Part shown: positions 1 to 5,864 of the stretch, one piece after another
Layout of the letters: every line of letters begins with the position of its first letter
Numbering within the stretch: position 1 is the stretch's first letter
Source: CAIUSP01 sp040375675
GTDB taxonomy: Bacteria > Actinomycetota > Thermoleophilia > Solirubrobacterales > 70-9
Reading direction: 5' to 3'
Assembly: GCA_040375675.1 (NCBI GenBank)
Contig: JBEIRY010000080.1
Location: 1-6,078 of the forward strand
Length of the DNA: 6,078 nt
Translations under genes and position numbers: made by a program
The notes under the pieces: model-generated
Seen by the model: the letters and a program-made list of their open reading frames with translations, nothing else
The model's database searches: none
Told to the model about the DNA's origin: nothing

Positions 1-1142
1 AGTACGTCGACTTCTGCCTCGGCGACACGGGGGCTATGACGGGGCACGCCCCTCCTCCAACCGTCTCGGCGATCGACAACCAAGCCGATAAGGGCATAAC
101 CCTGATGCTCCCTTCGGCCGACTCCGCAGCGGTAGGAGAGGATCTGAAGCGGAGATTCGGTCTCCCCTACTGGCAGTTCGCGCTTACCGCAACCGATGCC
201 AACCGGTTCGCGCTCCGACTGTGTCGGGCAATCACCCGACGACCAAAGGTTCTGGTCTACTCCTGGTGCTACCACGGCTCGGTAGATGAAACCTTCGCCG
301 TAACCGATGCAGACGGCCAGACCGTTTCGCGGCCCGACAACATCGGCCCGCCGGTCGATCCCGCCGAGACCACGGTCGCGGTCGAGTGGAATGACCTCGA
401 AGCACTCGAGCAGGCGCTTGCCACCGAAGAGATCGCTTGCGTGCTGGCAGAGCCGGCCATGACCAACATCGGAATCATCCTCCCCGACCCCGGCTATCAC
501 GATGCGCTGCGCGAGCTGACCCGCAAGTACGGAACGCTGCTGATCATCGACGAGACCCACACGATCTGCGCTGGTCCGGGCGGATACACCAAGGCGCATG
601 GGCTGGAGCCGGACCTGCTGACCATCGGCAAGCCTCTTGCTGGCGGGGTGCCTGCAGCGACCTACGGAATGAGCGAAGAAGTAGCCGGTCTGGTCTCCGA
701 CTACATGGACTCGCTCGATGTGGCAGATGTGGGTGGAATCGGGGGGACGCTTTCGGGCAACGCACTCTCACTGGCGGCGATGCGAGCGACTCTCGAAGAC
801 GTGCTAACCGAAGAGGCGTTCGAGAGCATGATCGCCCGTTGCGAGCGGTTCGAGGACGGAGTAAACGAGGTGATCTCGGAGAACGATCTCGGCTGGCACG
901 CGGTGAGGATCGGTTGCCGGATCGAATACAAGTTCCGCCCTGACCCGCCGCGAAACGGCAGCGAGGCAGTTGCTGCAGAGGATCACGACCTCGACCGGTT
1001 CATGCACCTGCATGCGCTCAACCGGGGAGTCCTGATGACTCCCTTCCATTCGATGGCGCTGATGTCTCCGGCAACCACCGATGACGACGTCGATCGACAC
1101 ACCGAGGCTTTTGCCGAGGCCGTCAGGGATCTGATCGGCTGA
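1..1142 (+). CDS. Class III PLP-dependent aminotransferase (glutamate-1-semialdehyde aminomutase-like), 5' end missing
   Basis: This is a fold-type I, pyridoxal-phosphate enzyme of the class III aminotransferase family, expected to move an amino group between an amine or omega-amino acid and a 2-oxo acid in the cytoplasm. The reading frame is open from base 3 and already reads YVDFCLGDTGAMTGH before and across the ATG at 36. That is conserved family sequence, so the Met at 36 is internal and the true start lies upstream. Family members are usually about 430-460 residues; 379 are visible. Counting from that Met, the PLP-ring Asp is D172 (in IIDETHT) and the Schiff-base Lys is K199 (in TIGKPLAGG). 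A YHGS motif near residue 80 sits where the family has YHGH. The C-terminal RNGSEA and TPFHSMALMSP stretches match a subgroup often annotated as 'aspartate aminotransferase family' rather than true HemL. The semialdehyde dehydrogenase 47 bases downstream suggests the product is a semialdehyde. The family call is secure; the substrate is not. Confidence 0.9.
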   Translation, partial: YVDFCLGDTGAMTGHAPPPTVSAIDNQADKGITLMLPSADSAAVGEDLKRRFGLPYWQFALTATDANRFALRLCRAITRRPKVLVYSWCYHGSVDETFAVTDADGQTVSRPDNIGPPVDPAETTVAVEWNDLEALEQALATEEIACVLAEPAMTNIGIILPDPGYHDALRELTRKYGTLLIIDETHTICAGPGGYTKAHGLEPDLLTIGKPLAGGVPAATYGMSEEVAGLVSDYMDSLDVADVGGIGGTLSGNALSLAAMRATLEDVLTEEAFESMIARCERFEDGVNEVISENDLGWHAVRIGCRIEYKFRPDPPRNGSEAVAAEDHDLDRFMHLHALNRGVLMTPFHSMALMSPATTDDDVDRHTEAFAEAVRDLIG

Positions 1143-1158
1143 GTCTCGGGGGGAAGTA

Positions 1159-1170
1159 ACCGTAATCGGT
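1159..1170. promoter_or_regulatory. Short inverted repeat in the dehydrogenase promoter (possible operator)
   Basis: ACCG-TAAT-CGGT is a perfect inverted repeat with four-base arms and a four-base centre. It lies between the expected -35 position and the -10 box of the downstream dehydrogenase gene, a position where a repressor would block transcription. The arms are short enough to occur by chance, and no regulator gene is in the window. Confidence 0.2.
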
Positions 1171-1176
1171 CCTCGC

Positions 1177-1182
1177 TACGCT
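1177..1182 (+). promoter_or_regulatory. Candidate -10 box (TACGCT) of a leaderless promoter for the semialdehyde dehydrogenase
   Basis: TACGCT fits the TANNNT -10 pattern and ends seven bases before the ATG at 1190, so transcription would start at or beside the start codon. No ribosome binding site lies at a useful distance: the G-rich stretch at 1147-1153 is more than 35 bases away. I see no good -35 match. The site implies the gene can be transcribed independently of the upstream aminotransferase. Confidence 0.45.
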
Positions 1183-1189
1183 TAAAGCG

Positions 1190-2653
1190 ATGGCTGTCTC
1201 GACCGAAAAGGAAACCCTCCGCAATTACATCGGGGGCAAGTGGGTGGACGCAGCCGGCTCGGAGACCCTGCCGGACATCGACCCTGCCACAGGCGATCTG
1301 GCAGCGGAGGTTCCGCTGTCGAACCGCTCAGATATCGATGCCGCCGTAGAGGCCGCATCGGCCGCCCAGACCGAATGGCGTGCGGTACCACCGCAACAGA
1401 GAGCGCGATCGGTAATGGCCTTGAGAGAAATTCTCACCGAACACCGCGAGGAGATCGCAGCTCTCGTAACAGCCGACATGGGAAAGACCATCCCCGACGC
1501 ATCGGCCGAGGTTCAGCGAGGCATCGAATCAGTCGAAGCCGCAACCGCTGTTCCCCACCTGATGAAGGGCGAGAACCTAGAGGGGATCGCAGGTGGCATG
1601 GACGTAGAGATGGTCCGCCAACCGGTTGGCGTGGTCGCCGCGATAACGCCGTTCAATTTTCCGGCGATGATCCCGCTCTGGTTCCTGCCTTTTGCGGTTG
1701 CCTGCGGAAACAGCTTCATCCTGAAACCTTCCGAGCGCGATCCACGGCCTGCCGTACGGATGTTCGAACTCGCTGCCGAGACAGGAGCCTTTCCTGACGG
1801 GGTGCTGAATCTCATTCACGGAGCCCGCGAAGCGGTCGAAGGCATCCTCGAACACCCCGGAATCGACGCGATCAGCTTCGTCGGCCAAGCAAGCACGGCC
1901 AGACTGGTCGCCACCAGATCTGCAGAGAGCGGCAAGCGGGTACAGGCGCTCGGAGGCGCCAAGAACTCTCTGATCGTGATGCCCGACGCAGACCTCGACA
2001 AGTCGGTGCCTGCGATCCTCTCTTCTTCTTTCGGCGCAGCGGGGCAACGCTGCCTCGCAGGGTCGGTTCTGGTTGCAGTAGGCGACAAGGCTCGCCAGGA
2101 CGAAGTCCGAGACGTACTGGTGAAGGCGGCGAGCGAGTTGGTCACCGGACCAGGCGACGGAGCCGACACCGATGTCTGCCCGATGGTCGCCCCCGAATCG
2201 CGACAGCGGGCCGAAGATGCGGTAACCGCTGCCGAGAAGGCGGGTGATGAAGTAGTGCTCGACGGGCGCCTTGGAGGCGGAGACCCCGGCACCTTCCTTG
2301 GACCGACGATCGTCGAAACATCCGACGCCAACGGACAGCTCGCCCGCGAGGAACTGTTCGGCCCGGTGCTCGCCTTCTGGCGCGCAGCCGACCTCGACGA
2401 AGCGATCGAGTTCTCCAACGGATCTCGATACGGCAACGCAGGTTCGATCTTCACCGAATCAGGAGAGGCGGTGCGCCAATACCGCTACGGAATCGAGGCC
2501 GGCATGCTCGGAGTGAACATTGGTGTCCCCGCACCTATCGCCTGGTTCCCCTTCTCGGGATGGAAGGACTCGATCGACGGCGACCTGCACGCCAACGGAA
2601 ACGACGCAGTCGAGTTCTACACCCGCAAGAAGGTAATTACCTCACGCTGGTAG
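1190..2653 (+). CDS. mmsA: CoA-acylating (methyl)malonate-semialdehyde dehydrogenase
   Basis: This enzyme oxidises methylmalonate semialdehyde (to propionyl-CoA) or malonate semialdehyde (to acetyl-CoA) with NAD+ and CoA, releasing CO2. It is the last step of valine, beta-alanine/pyrimidine or inositol breakdown. The 487-residue length is typical. Visible landmarks are the oxyanion Asn N156 (in ITPFNFPAMIPLW), LGGAKN in place of the general-base Glu of hydrolytic aldehyde dehydrogenases (as expected for a CoA-dependent member), and the nucleophile C288 (in GQRCLAG). R110 (EVQRGIE) and R287, next to the Cys, appear to match the two substrate-carboxylate Arg residues (R107, R283) described in Bacillus subtilis IolA. 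The ending, FYTRKKVITSRW, is the family's C-terminal signature. The ATG at 1190 gives the standard N-terminus (RNYIGGKWV) and follows a -10-like box directly. It lies 47 bases after an aminotransferase, which could supply its semialdehyde. The family is well supported; which of the two semialdehydes is physiological is unknown. Confidence 0.95.
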   Translation: MAVSTEKETLRNYIGGKWVDAAGSETLPDIDPATGDLAAEVPLSNRSDIDAAVEAASAAQTEWRAVPPQQRARSVMALREILTEHREEIAALVTADMGKTIPDASAEVQRGIESVEAATAVPHLMKGENLEGIAGGMDVEMVRQPVGVVAAITPFNFPAMIPLWFLPFAVACGNSFILKPSERDPRPAVRMFELAAETGAFPDGVLNLIHGAREAVEGILEHPGIDAISFVGQASTARLVATRSAESGKRVQALGGAKNSLIVMPDADLDKSVPAILSSSFGAAGQRCLAGSVLVAVGDKARQDEVRDVLVKAASELVTGPGDGADTDVCPMVAPESRQRAEDAVTAAEKAGDEVVLDGRLGGGDPGTFLGPTIVETSDANGQLAREELFGPVLAFWRAADLDEAIEFSNGSRYGNAGSIFTESGEAVRQYRYGIEAGMLGVNIGVPAPIAWFPFSGWKDSIDGDLHANGNDAVEFYTRKKVITSRW

Positions 2654-2672
2654 TCCGGCCAGAGCCCGTCGC

Positions 2673-3188
2673 TCAGCCGAGCAGATCGAGTTCGTACTCG
2701 CGATAGACGCCGAAGGTCCCGCCCACTCGGTCGTAGACCTTCTGGGCCCGGTGGTTGTCGTCGGCGGTCAGCCATACCAAGGCCGCTGCACCCCTGTCGG
2801 TTGCACGCTCGGCACAAGCCGAGATCAGCGCATCGGCGATGCCCTGACCACGGGCCTCCGGATCGACGAAGAGATCATCGAGATAGCCGATCAACGAGCC
2901 ACGGAGGCTCGACCACTTCCAGGCAAGTGCGGCAAACCCGACTGCGCCGTCGGGGCCCCGAGCGATGAACAGGCAGCCCCACCTCGGGTCGGTGATCATC
3001 GTCTCGGCGAAATCGCGCAGGCCATCGTCGGTTGGGTTGGATTCGTAGAAATCGCTGTATGCGCGCATCAGCGGCATCAAGTCAGCGATTTCTTCGACCT
3101 TGGCTTCGCGGATCTCTATGCCTTCGGCCAACTCCTTCGACCCGGGCAGCGGGTGCGGCTCTGGGCTGATGTCTTGTGGGTCAGTCAT
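2673..3188 (-). CDS. GNAT-family N-acetyltransferase
   Basis: The 171-residue protein is a single GNAT domain that would transfer acetyl from acetyl-CoA to an amine on an unknown small molecule or protein. The fold reads in order: EIREAKVEEI (beta 1, residues 25-34), a helical stretch with YSDFYES (44-50), strands FIARG and VGFAALAW (74-90), then motif A, LDDLFVDPEARGQGIADAL (103-121), with the acetyl-CoA pyrophosphate loop RGQGIA at 113-118. Motif B is N145, R147, Y152 and G156. The frame stays open upstream to 3326, but the ATG at 3188 is preferred: it lies two bases after the oxidoreductase stop codon, has an AGGT eight bases ahead of it, and gives a normal length. A longer start would overlap the oxidoreductase by over 130 bases and add an Arg-rich, GNAT-unlike N-terminus. 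The tight spacing implies co-transcription and likely translational coupling. The end lies 19 bases from the convergent dehydrogenase gene with no clear terminator between them. Confidence 0.9.
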   Translation of the reverse strand: MTDPQDISPEPHPLPGSKELAEGIEIREAKVEEIADLMPLMRAYSDFYESNPTDDGLRDFAETMITDPRWGCLFIARGPDGAVGFAALAWKWSSLRGSLIGYLDDLFVDPEARGQGIADALISACAERATDRGAAALVWLTADDNHRAQKVYDRVGGTFGVYREYELDLLG

Positions 3189-3190
3189 TG

Positions 3191-4591
3191 CTAACGACCT
3201 ATGTGGAAGCCGATCATCTCGGGGACCTCTGAGACGAGGCGGTCGACCGATGCCGGGCTGTCGCCGATGTCCTCGGCTGCCTCCCGCCGCATCATCGCGT
3301 TTCGGATCACGCTGCCGCCAAGCCAACCGGCAAGACCGCCGGGTACGCGCTGCGGCTCTGGGTTGACCAAAGGCAACCGCGTCAACTCGTCTGGAACCTC
3401 GAGGACCAGGGAGGCGAGAATCTTGCCTGCCAGGTGCGATGGCCCCACTCCGTTTCCTGTGTAACCGAAGGCTGCATATACCGGGTCCGAACCTACCTGA
3501 ACGATCGCGGGAAGATGGGTGGGAGAGGCGTCTATCGGTCCTCCCCAGGCATGGGTTATCCGACGGCCGACGAGACCAGGAAAGGTCTTCATGAGATCGG
3601 CGACCACCTGATCGATCACCTCACGGTCGATCTCGGCACGGCCTTCGATTCGGCCACCGCAAGCGATCTCTCCTCCTCCCCATCCAAAGGCGATGCGGCC
3701 ATCGTCGGTCGTCCTGAAGTAATGGACGAGCCTGCGCCCATCGGTGATGCTCTCTCCGCCTGTCCACCCGATCTCCTCGAGCAGGTCGGGCACAGGCTCG
3801 GTCAGCGCGATGTGGCTCGAGGCAACCGTCAGTCTGCCCTTCAGAGGAGATCGAGAGCCTGCCATCGCACCTCCCATCGCGAGAACGGCAGCGCTGGAGG
3901 AGATCGATCCCGCGCCAGCCTCGATCCGGCATCCCCAGGGACCTGTGTCCATCGAGCGAACCGGAGATGACTCGTAGATCTCGACATTCGGAAGACCGGA
4001 GACGATCGTTCGCAGACCGAGCGCCAGGCGCCCTGGCTGAACCGTCGCCGAGTCCGGAAAGTACGCGCCCCCTCTGAACAACGGGGAGCGACAACGCTCA
4101 GCAACCTCGCCGGGCTCCAACTCTCTTGCCACCTCAGGCACGCCGTACTCGGTACAAGCGGCGACCTCAGACTGCCAGCCGGCATCTTGGGCGGGAGAGG
4201 CCGAAACCATCATGTAGCCACCCTTGTGAAACCAGGTGTCGAGATCGTGCTCGTCGCAGAACTGACCGATCTCGTTGACTGAATCAACCGAGGCACGAGC
4301 CGTCTCGATCGCACGCTCGGCACCGAAACGCTGGGCCATGTTCTCGAGGCTCGACCAGAGCGACATCACGAACCCGCCGTTTCGACCGCTTGGTCCATGC
4401 CCGCAGCGATCCTTCTCGACTACGACGACTCGCATCGACGGCTCGCGTTTGGAGATCTGCCAGGCAGTCCAGAGGCCCGTGTAGCCGCCGCCAAGAATTG
4501 CCAAGTCGCAATCGATATGCCTTTGAAGCGAAGGCAGGGGCTCGCGGGCACCAGCTTCTTCTAGCCACCAACCCTGAGTAGTGTGCTTCAT
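3191..4591 (-). CDS. FAD-dependent oxidoreductase, DAO family (amine / gamma-glutamylputrescine oxidase-like)
   Basis: This 466-residue flavoprotein of the DAO superfamily should oxidise a C-N bond in an amine or amino acid, giving an imine that hydrolyses to an aldehyde or oxo acid plus ammonia or a smaller amine. The N-terminal Rossmann motif is GGGYTG (residues 34-39), with the ribose-binding acidic residue E59 at the end of VVVVE, followed by the flavin-contacting SGRNGG (68-73). The middle, substrate-binding part contains HYFRTTDDGRIAFGWGGG (290-307) and WGGPIDASPTHLP (349-361). The C-terminal FAD motif is GYTGNGVGPSHLAG (376-389). All match the PuuB/OrdL-like subgroup, and the length is normal. 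There is no signal peptide or membrane segment, so it is probably cytoplasmic. It starts at an ATG six bases after a TATAAA box and forms a unit with the acetyltransferase behind it. The aminotransferase and semialdehyde dehydrogenase nearby make amine catabolism plausible. No glutamine synthetase or other PuuA-type gene is visible, so gamma-glutamylputrescine as substrate is only a guess. Confidence 0.92.
   Translation of the reverse strand: MKHTTQGWWLEEAGAREPLPSLQRHIDCDLAILGGGYTGLWTAWQISKREPSMRVVVVEKDRCGHGPSGRNGGFVMSLWSSLENMAQRFGAERAIETARASVDSVNEIGQFCDEHDLDTWFHKGGYMMVSASPAQDAGWQSEVAACTEYGVPEVARELEPGEVAERCRSPLFRGGAYFPDSATVQPGRLALGLRTIVSGLPNVEIYESSPVRSMDTGPWGCRIEAGAGSISSSAAVLAMGGAMAGSRSPLKGRLTVASSHIALTEPVPDLLEEIGWTGGESITDGRRLVHYFRTTDDGRIAFGWGGGEIACGGRIEGRAEIDREVIDQVVADLMKTFPGLVGRRITHAWGGPIDASPTHLPAIVQVGSDPVYAAFGYTGNGVGPSHLAGKILASLVLEVPDELTRLPLVNPEPQRVPGGLAGWLGGSVIRNAMMRREAAEDIGDSPASVDRLVSEVPEMIGFHIGR
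3197..3200 (-). promoter_or_regulatory. Candidate ribosome binding site (AGGT) for the acetyltransferase
   Basis: On the minus strand AGGT lies eight bases before the ATG at 3188, inside the last codons of the oxidoreductase gene. It is short, but its spacing supports this start over the longer upstream frame. The first genes of the neighbouring units have no such site. Confidence 0.35.
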
Positions 4592-4597
4592 GACTCA

Positions 4598-4603
4598 TTT
4601 ATA
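4598..4603 (-). promoter_or_regulatory. Candidate -10 box (TATAAA) of a leaderless promoter for the oxidoreductase
   Basis: On the minus strand TATAAA ends six bases before the ATG at 4591. This is the most canonical -10 sequence in the window, and it stands out as an AT-rich island in GC-rich DNA. No ribosome binding site is present. The box overlaps an out-of-frame ATG (at 4598), which would compete for initiation only if transcription began further upstream. The transporter promoter faces the other way about 60 bases off. Confidence 0.5.
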
Positions 4604-4661
4604 CGGCGCGAGCAGGTGGCTGTGCTGCGTGGAAGCCGGATTCAGGGTCATCTGCGGCGAT

Positions 4662-4667
4662 TAGGCT
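4662..4667 (+). promoter_or_regulatory. Candidate -10 box (TAGGCT) of a leaderless promoter for the AI-2E transporter
   Basis: TAGGCT fits TANNNT and ends six bases before the ATG at 4674. The bases between (TCCTCC) are pyrimidine-rich, the opposite of a ribosome binding site, which again suggests a transcript starting at the start codon. The -35 region is poor (TTCAGG at 4641-4646 is too close). It shares the 82-base gap at 4592-4673 with the divergent oxidoreductase promoter. Confidence 0.42.
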
Positions 4668-4673
4668 TCCTCC

Positions 4674-5810
4674 ATGACAGTTGAAGGGCCTACCACCAAG
4701 GCTGTACTGCGGGCGATGCTGATCGCCGTCGCCGTCGCACTTTCGCTTTACCTCGTCTATCTGCTTCGAAAGCCGATCAGCTGGCTTGTGATCGCGGCTT
4801 TCCTGGCTCTGGCGGCAGCTGGACCGGTCAATTTCTTGAGCCGTTACATGAAGCGCGGATTGGCGATCGCGATCACCTACATCCTGATAATCGCGATACC
4901 GCTCGGCTTGATCGCGGGGATCACGCCGAGCGTGGCACACCAGGTCGAAAACCTGATCAACGAGGCTCCGCAGTACGCATCCGATGTTCAGGGTTTCGTC
5001 CAATCGAGCGACTTCCTGCAGGGCCTCGACAGGAAGTACAAGGTCGTAACCACCCTGAAGCAGAGTGCAAATGATCTGCCGAAGCACCTGCCTGATGCCG
5101 CCGGCACCCTGAAGGACCTCGGGGTCGGCTTTCTCAACTCGATCTTCGCCGGGCTGACGATTCTCGTCCTGAGCATCTTCATGGTCGGAGGCGGACCGAG
5201 ATGGGCAAGGCAGTTCATCGAGTCCCAAAGGCCTGAACATGCAGAGCGGATCGAGCGCACCTTGAAGCGGATCGCCGACGCCGTCGGCAACTACGTGGCC
5301 GGAGCGATCATCCAGGCCACTCTTGCAGGAGTGAGCGCCTTCATCGTCTTGACGATCCTCGGCATTCCCTTTGCGGCTCCGCTGGCGTTGGTCGTTGCCT
5401 TCTTCGACCTGATTCCGGTGGTCGGCGCAACGATTGCCGGAGTTGCAGTGGGAGTCCTAACCCTTTTCGTCAACTTCCCGGTAGCGACCATCGTCTGGGC
5501 CGTATTCGTGATCGGCTACCAGCAGATCGAGAACTATCTGATTCAACCGCAGATCCAGAAACGCGCCTCGAAGATCGAACCATTCACGGTCCTGGTTGCG
5601 GTGCTGTTCGGAACCGTGCTGTTCGGGATCATCGGCGCGGTGCTCGCGATCCCGACCGCAGCCGCGATCCAGATAACCGTCAGCGAGTGGCGCGACTACC
5701 GAGCCTCCATCGCCGCTGATGAGAAGCCGAAGCGCCGCACCGCGAAATCGACGACCAGGGCAAAGAACAAGGCAGCGGCGAAGAAGCCGGCCAGAAAGCG
5801 CACCGCCTAG
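4674..5810 (+). CDS. AI-2E family membrane transporter with a basic C-terminal tail
   Basis: This 378-residue integral membrane protein belongs to the AI-2E transporter family (TqsA/PerM/YdiK-like), a group linked to export of small molecules or, in some members, Na+/H+ exchange. Likely membrane segments lie at about residues 11-31, 35-55, 62-83, 151-172, 207-230, 232-256, 257-281 and 304-335, with the usual large soluble loop (about 84-150) after the third. Family signatures include FFDLIPVVGATIAG (243-256), QQIENYLIQPQI (283-294) and the Gly-rich GIIGAVLAIP (318-327). The tail from 351 to 378 is unusual: 13 of 28 residues are Lys or Arg, none is acidic, and the rest are mostly Ala, Thr and Pro, like histone H1-type repeats. 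It should face the cytoplasm if the topology is the family's usual one. The ATG at 4674 directly follows a -10-like box. The transported substrate is unknown, and the name does not prove a role in AI-2 signalling. Confidence 0.92.
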   Translation: MTVEGPTTKAVLRAMLIAVAVALSLYLVYLLRKPISWLVIAAFLALAAAGPVNFLSRYMKRGLAIAITYILIIAIPLGLIAGITPSVAHQVENLINEAPQYASDVQGFVQSSDFLQGLDRKYKVVTTLKQSANDLPKHLPDAAGTLKDLGVGFLNSIFAGLTILVLSIFMVGGGPRWARQFIESQRPEHAERIERTLKRIADAVGNYVAGAIIQATLAGVSAFIVLTILGIPFAAPLALVVAFFDLIPVVGATIAGVAVGVLTLFVNFPVATIVWAVFVIGYQQIENYLIQPQIQKRASKIEPFTVLVAVLFGTVLFGIIGAVLAIPTAAAIQITVSEWRDYRASIAADEKPKRRTAKSTTRAKNKAAAKKPARKRTA

Positions 5811-5848
5811 AGGTAACCGGGGGGCCGAGGCGCAGCGCCTCGATACCT
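5811..5848 (+). terminator. Two-part hairpin after the transporter gene (possible terminator)
   Basis: Directly after the transporter stop codon, AGGTA (5811-5815) pairs with TACCT (5844-5848). Inside it CGAGGCG (5826-5832) pairs perfectly with CGCCTCG (5836-5842) around a CAG loop. A ten-base G/C-rich bulge separates the two stems on the left and a single A on the right. No T-run follows, so this is not a classic intrinsic terminator. It could be a U-less terminator, an mRNA 3'-end stabiliser, or an element in the leader of the next gene. Confidence 0.35.
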
Positions 5849-5864
5849 GAAACACTTCACTCCA

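Noticed and set aside
1816..2454. Long open frame on the minus strand (212 codons) inside the dehydrogenase gene
   Set aside because: Ser/Ala/Pro/Thr-rich low-complexity translation opposite a well-supported mmsA; typical antisense shadow with no domain.
2643..2690. Possible terminator hairpins between the convergent dehydrogenase and acetyltransferase genes (CTGG/CCAG at 2647-2662; GCTC/GAGC at 2671-2682)
   Set aside because: The stems are only four base pairs with no T-run on either strand; chance level in GC-rich DNA.
3189..3326. Longer start for the acetyltransferase, overlapping the oxidoreductase
   Set aside because: The added 46 residues are Arg/Pro/Gly-rich and unlike a GNAT N-terminus. 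The ATG at 3188 has a suitable ribosome binding site and couples to the preceding stop codon.
3434..3970. Plus-strand open frame (178 codons) within the oxidoreductase gene
   Set aside because: It lies entirely opposite a complete DAO-family gene with intact motifs throughout, and its translation shows no known motif.
4599..5240. Long open frame on the minus strand (213 codons) opposite the AI-2E transporter
   Set aside because: It is antisense to a clear family member, rich in Arg/Asp/Gln as expected of a shadow of GC-rich codons, and shows no recognisable motif. It would also overlap the divergent promoter region.
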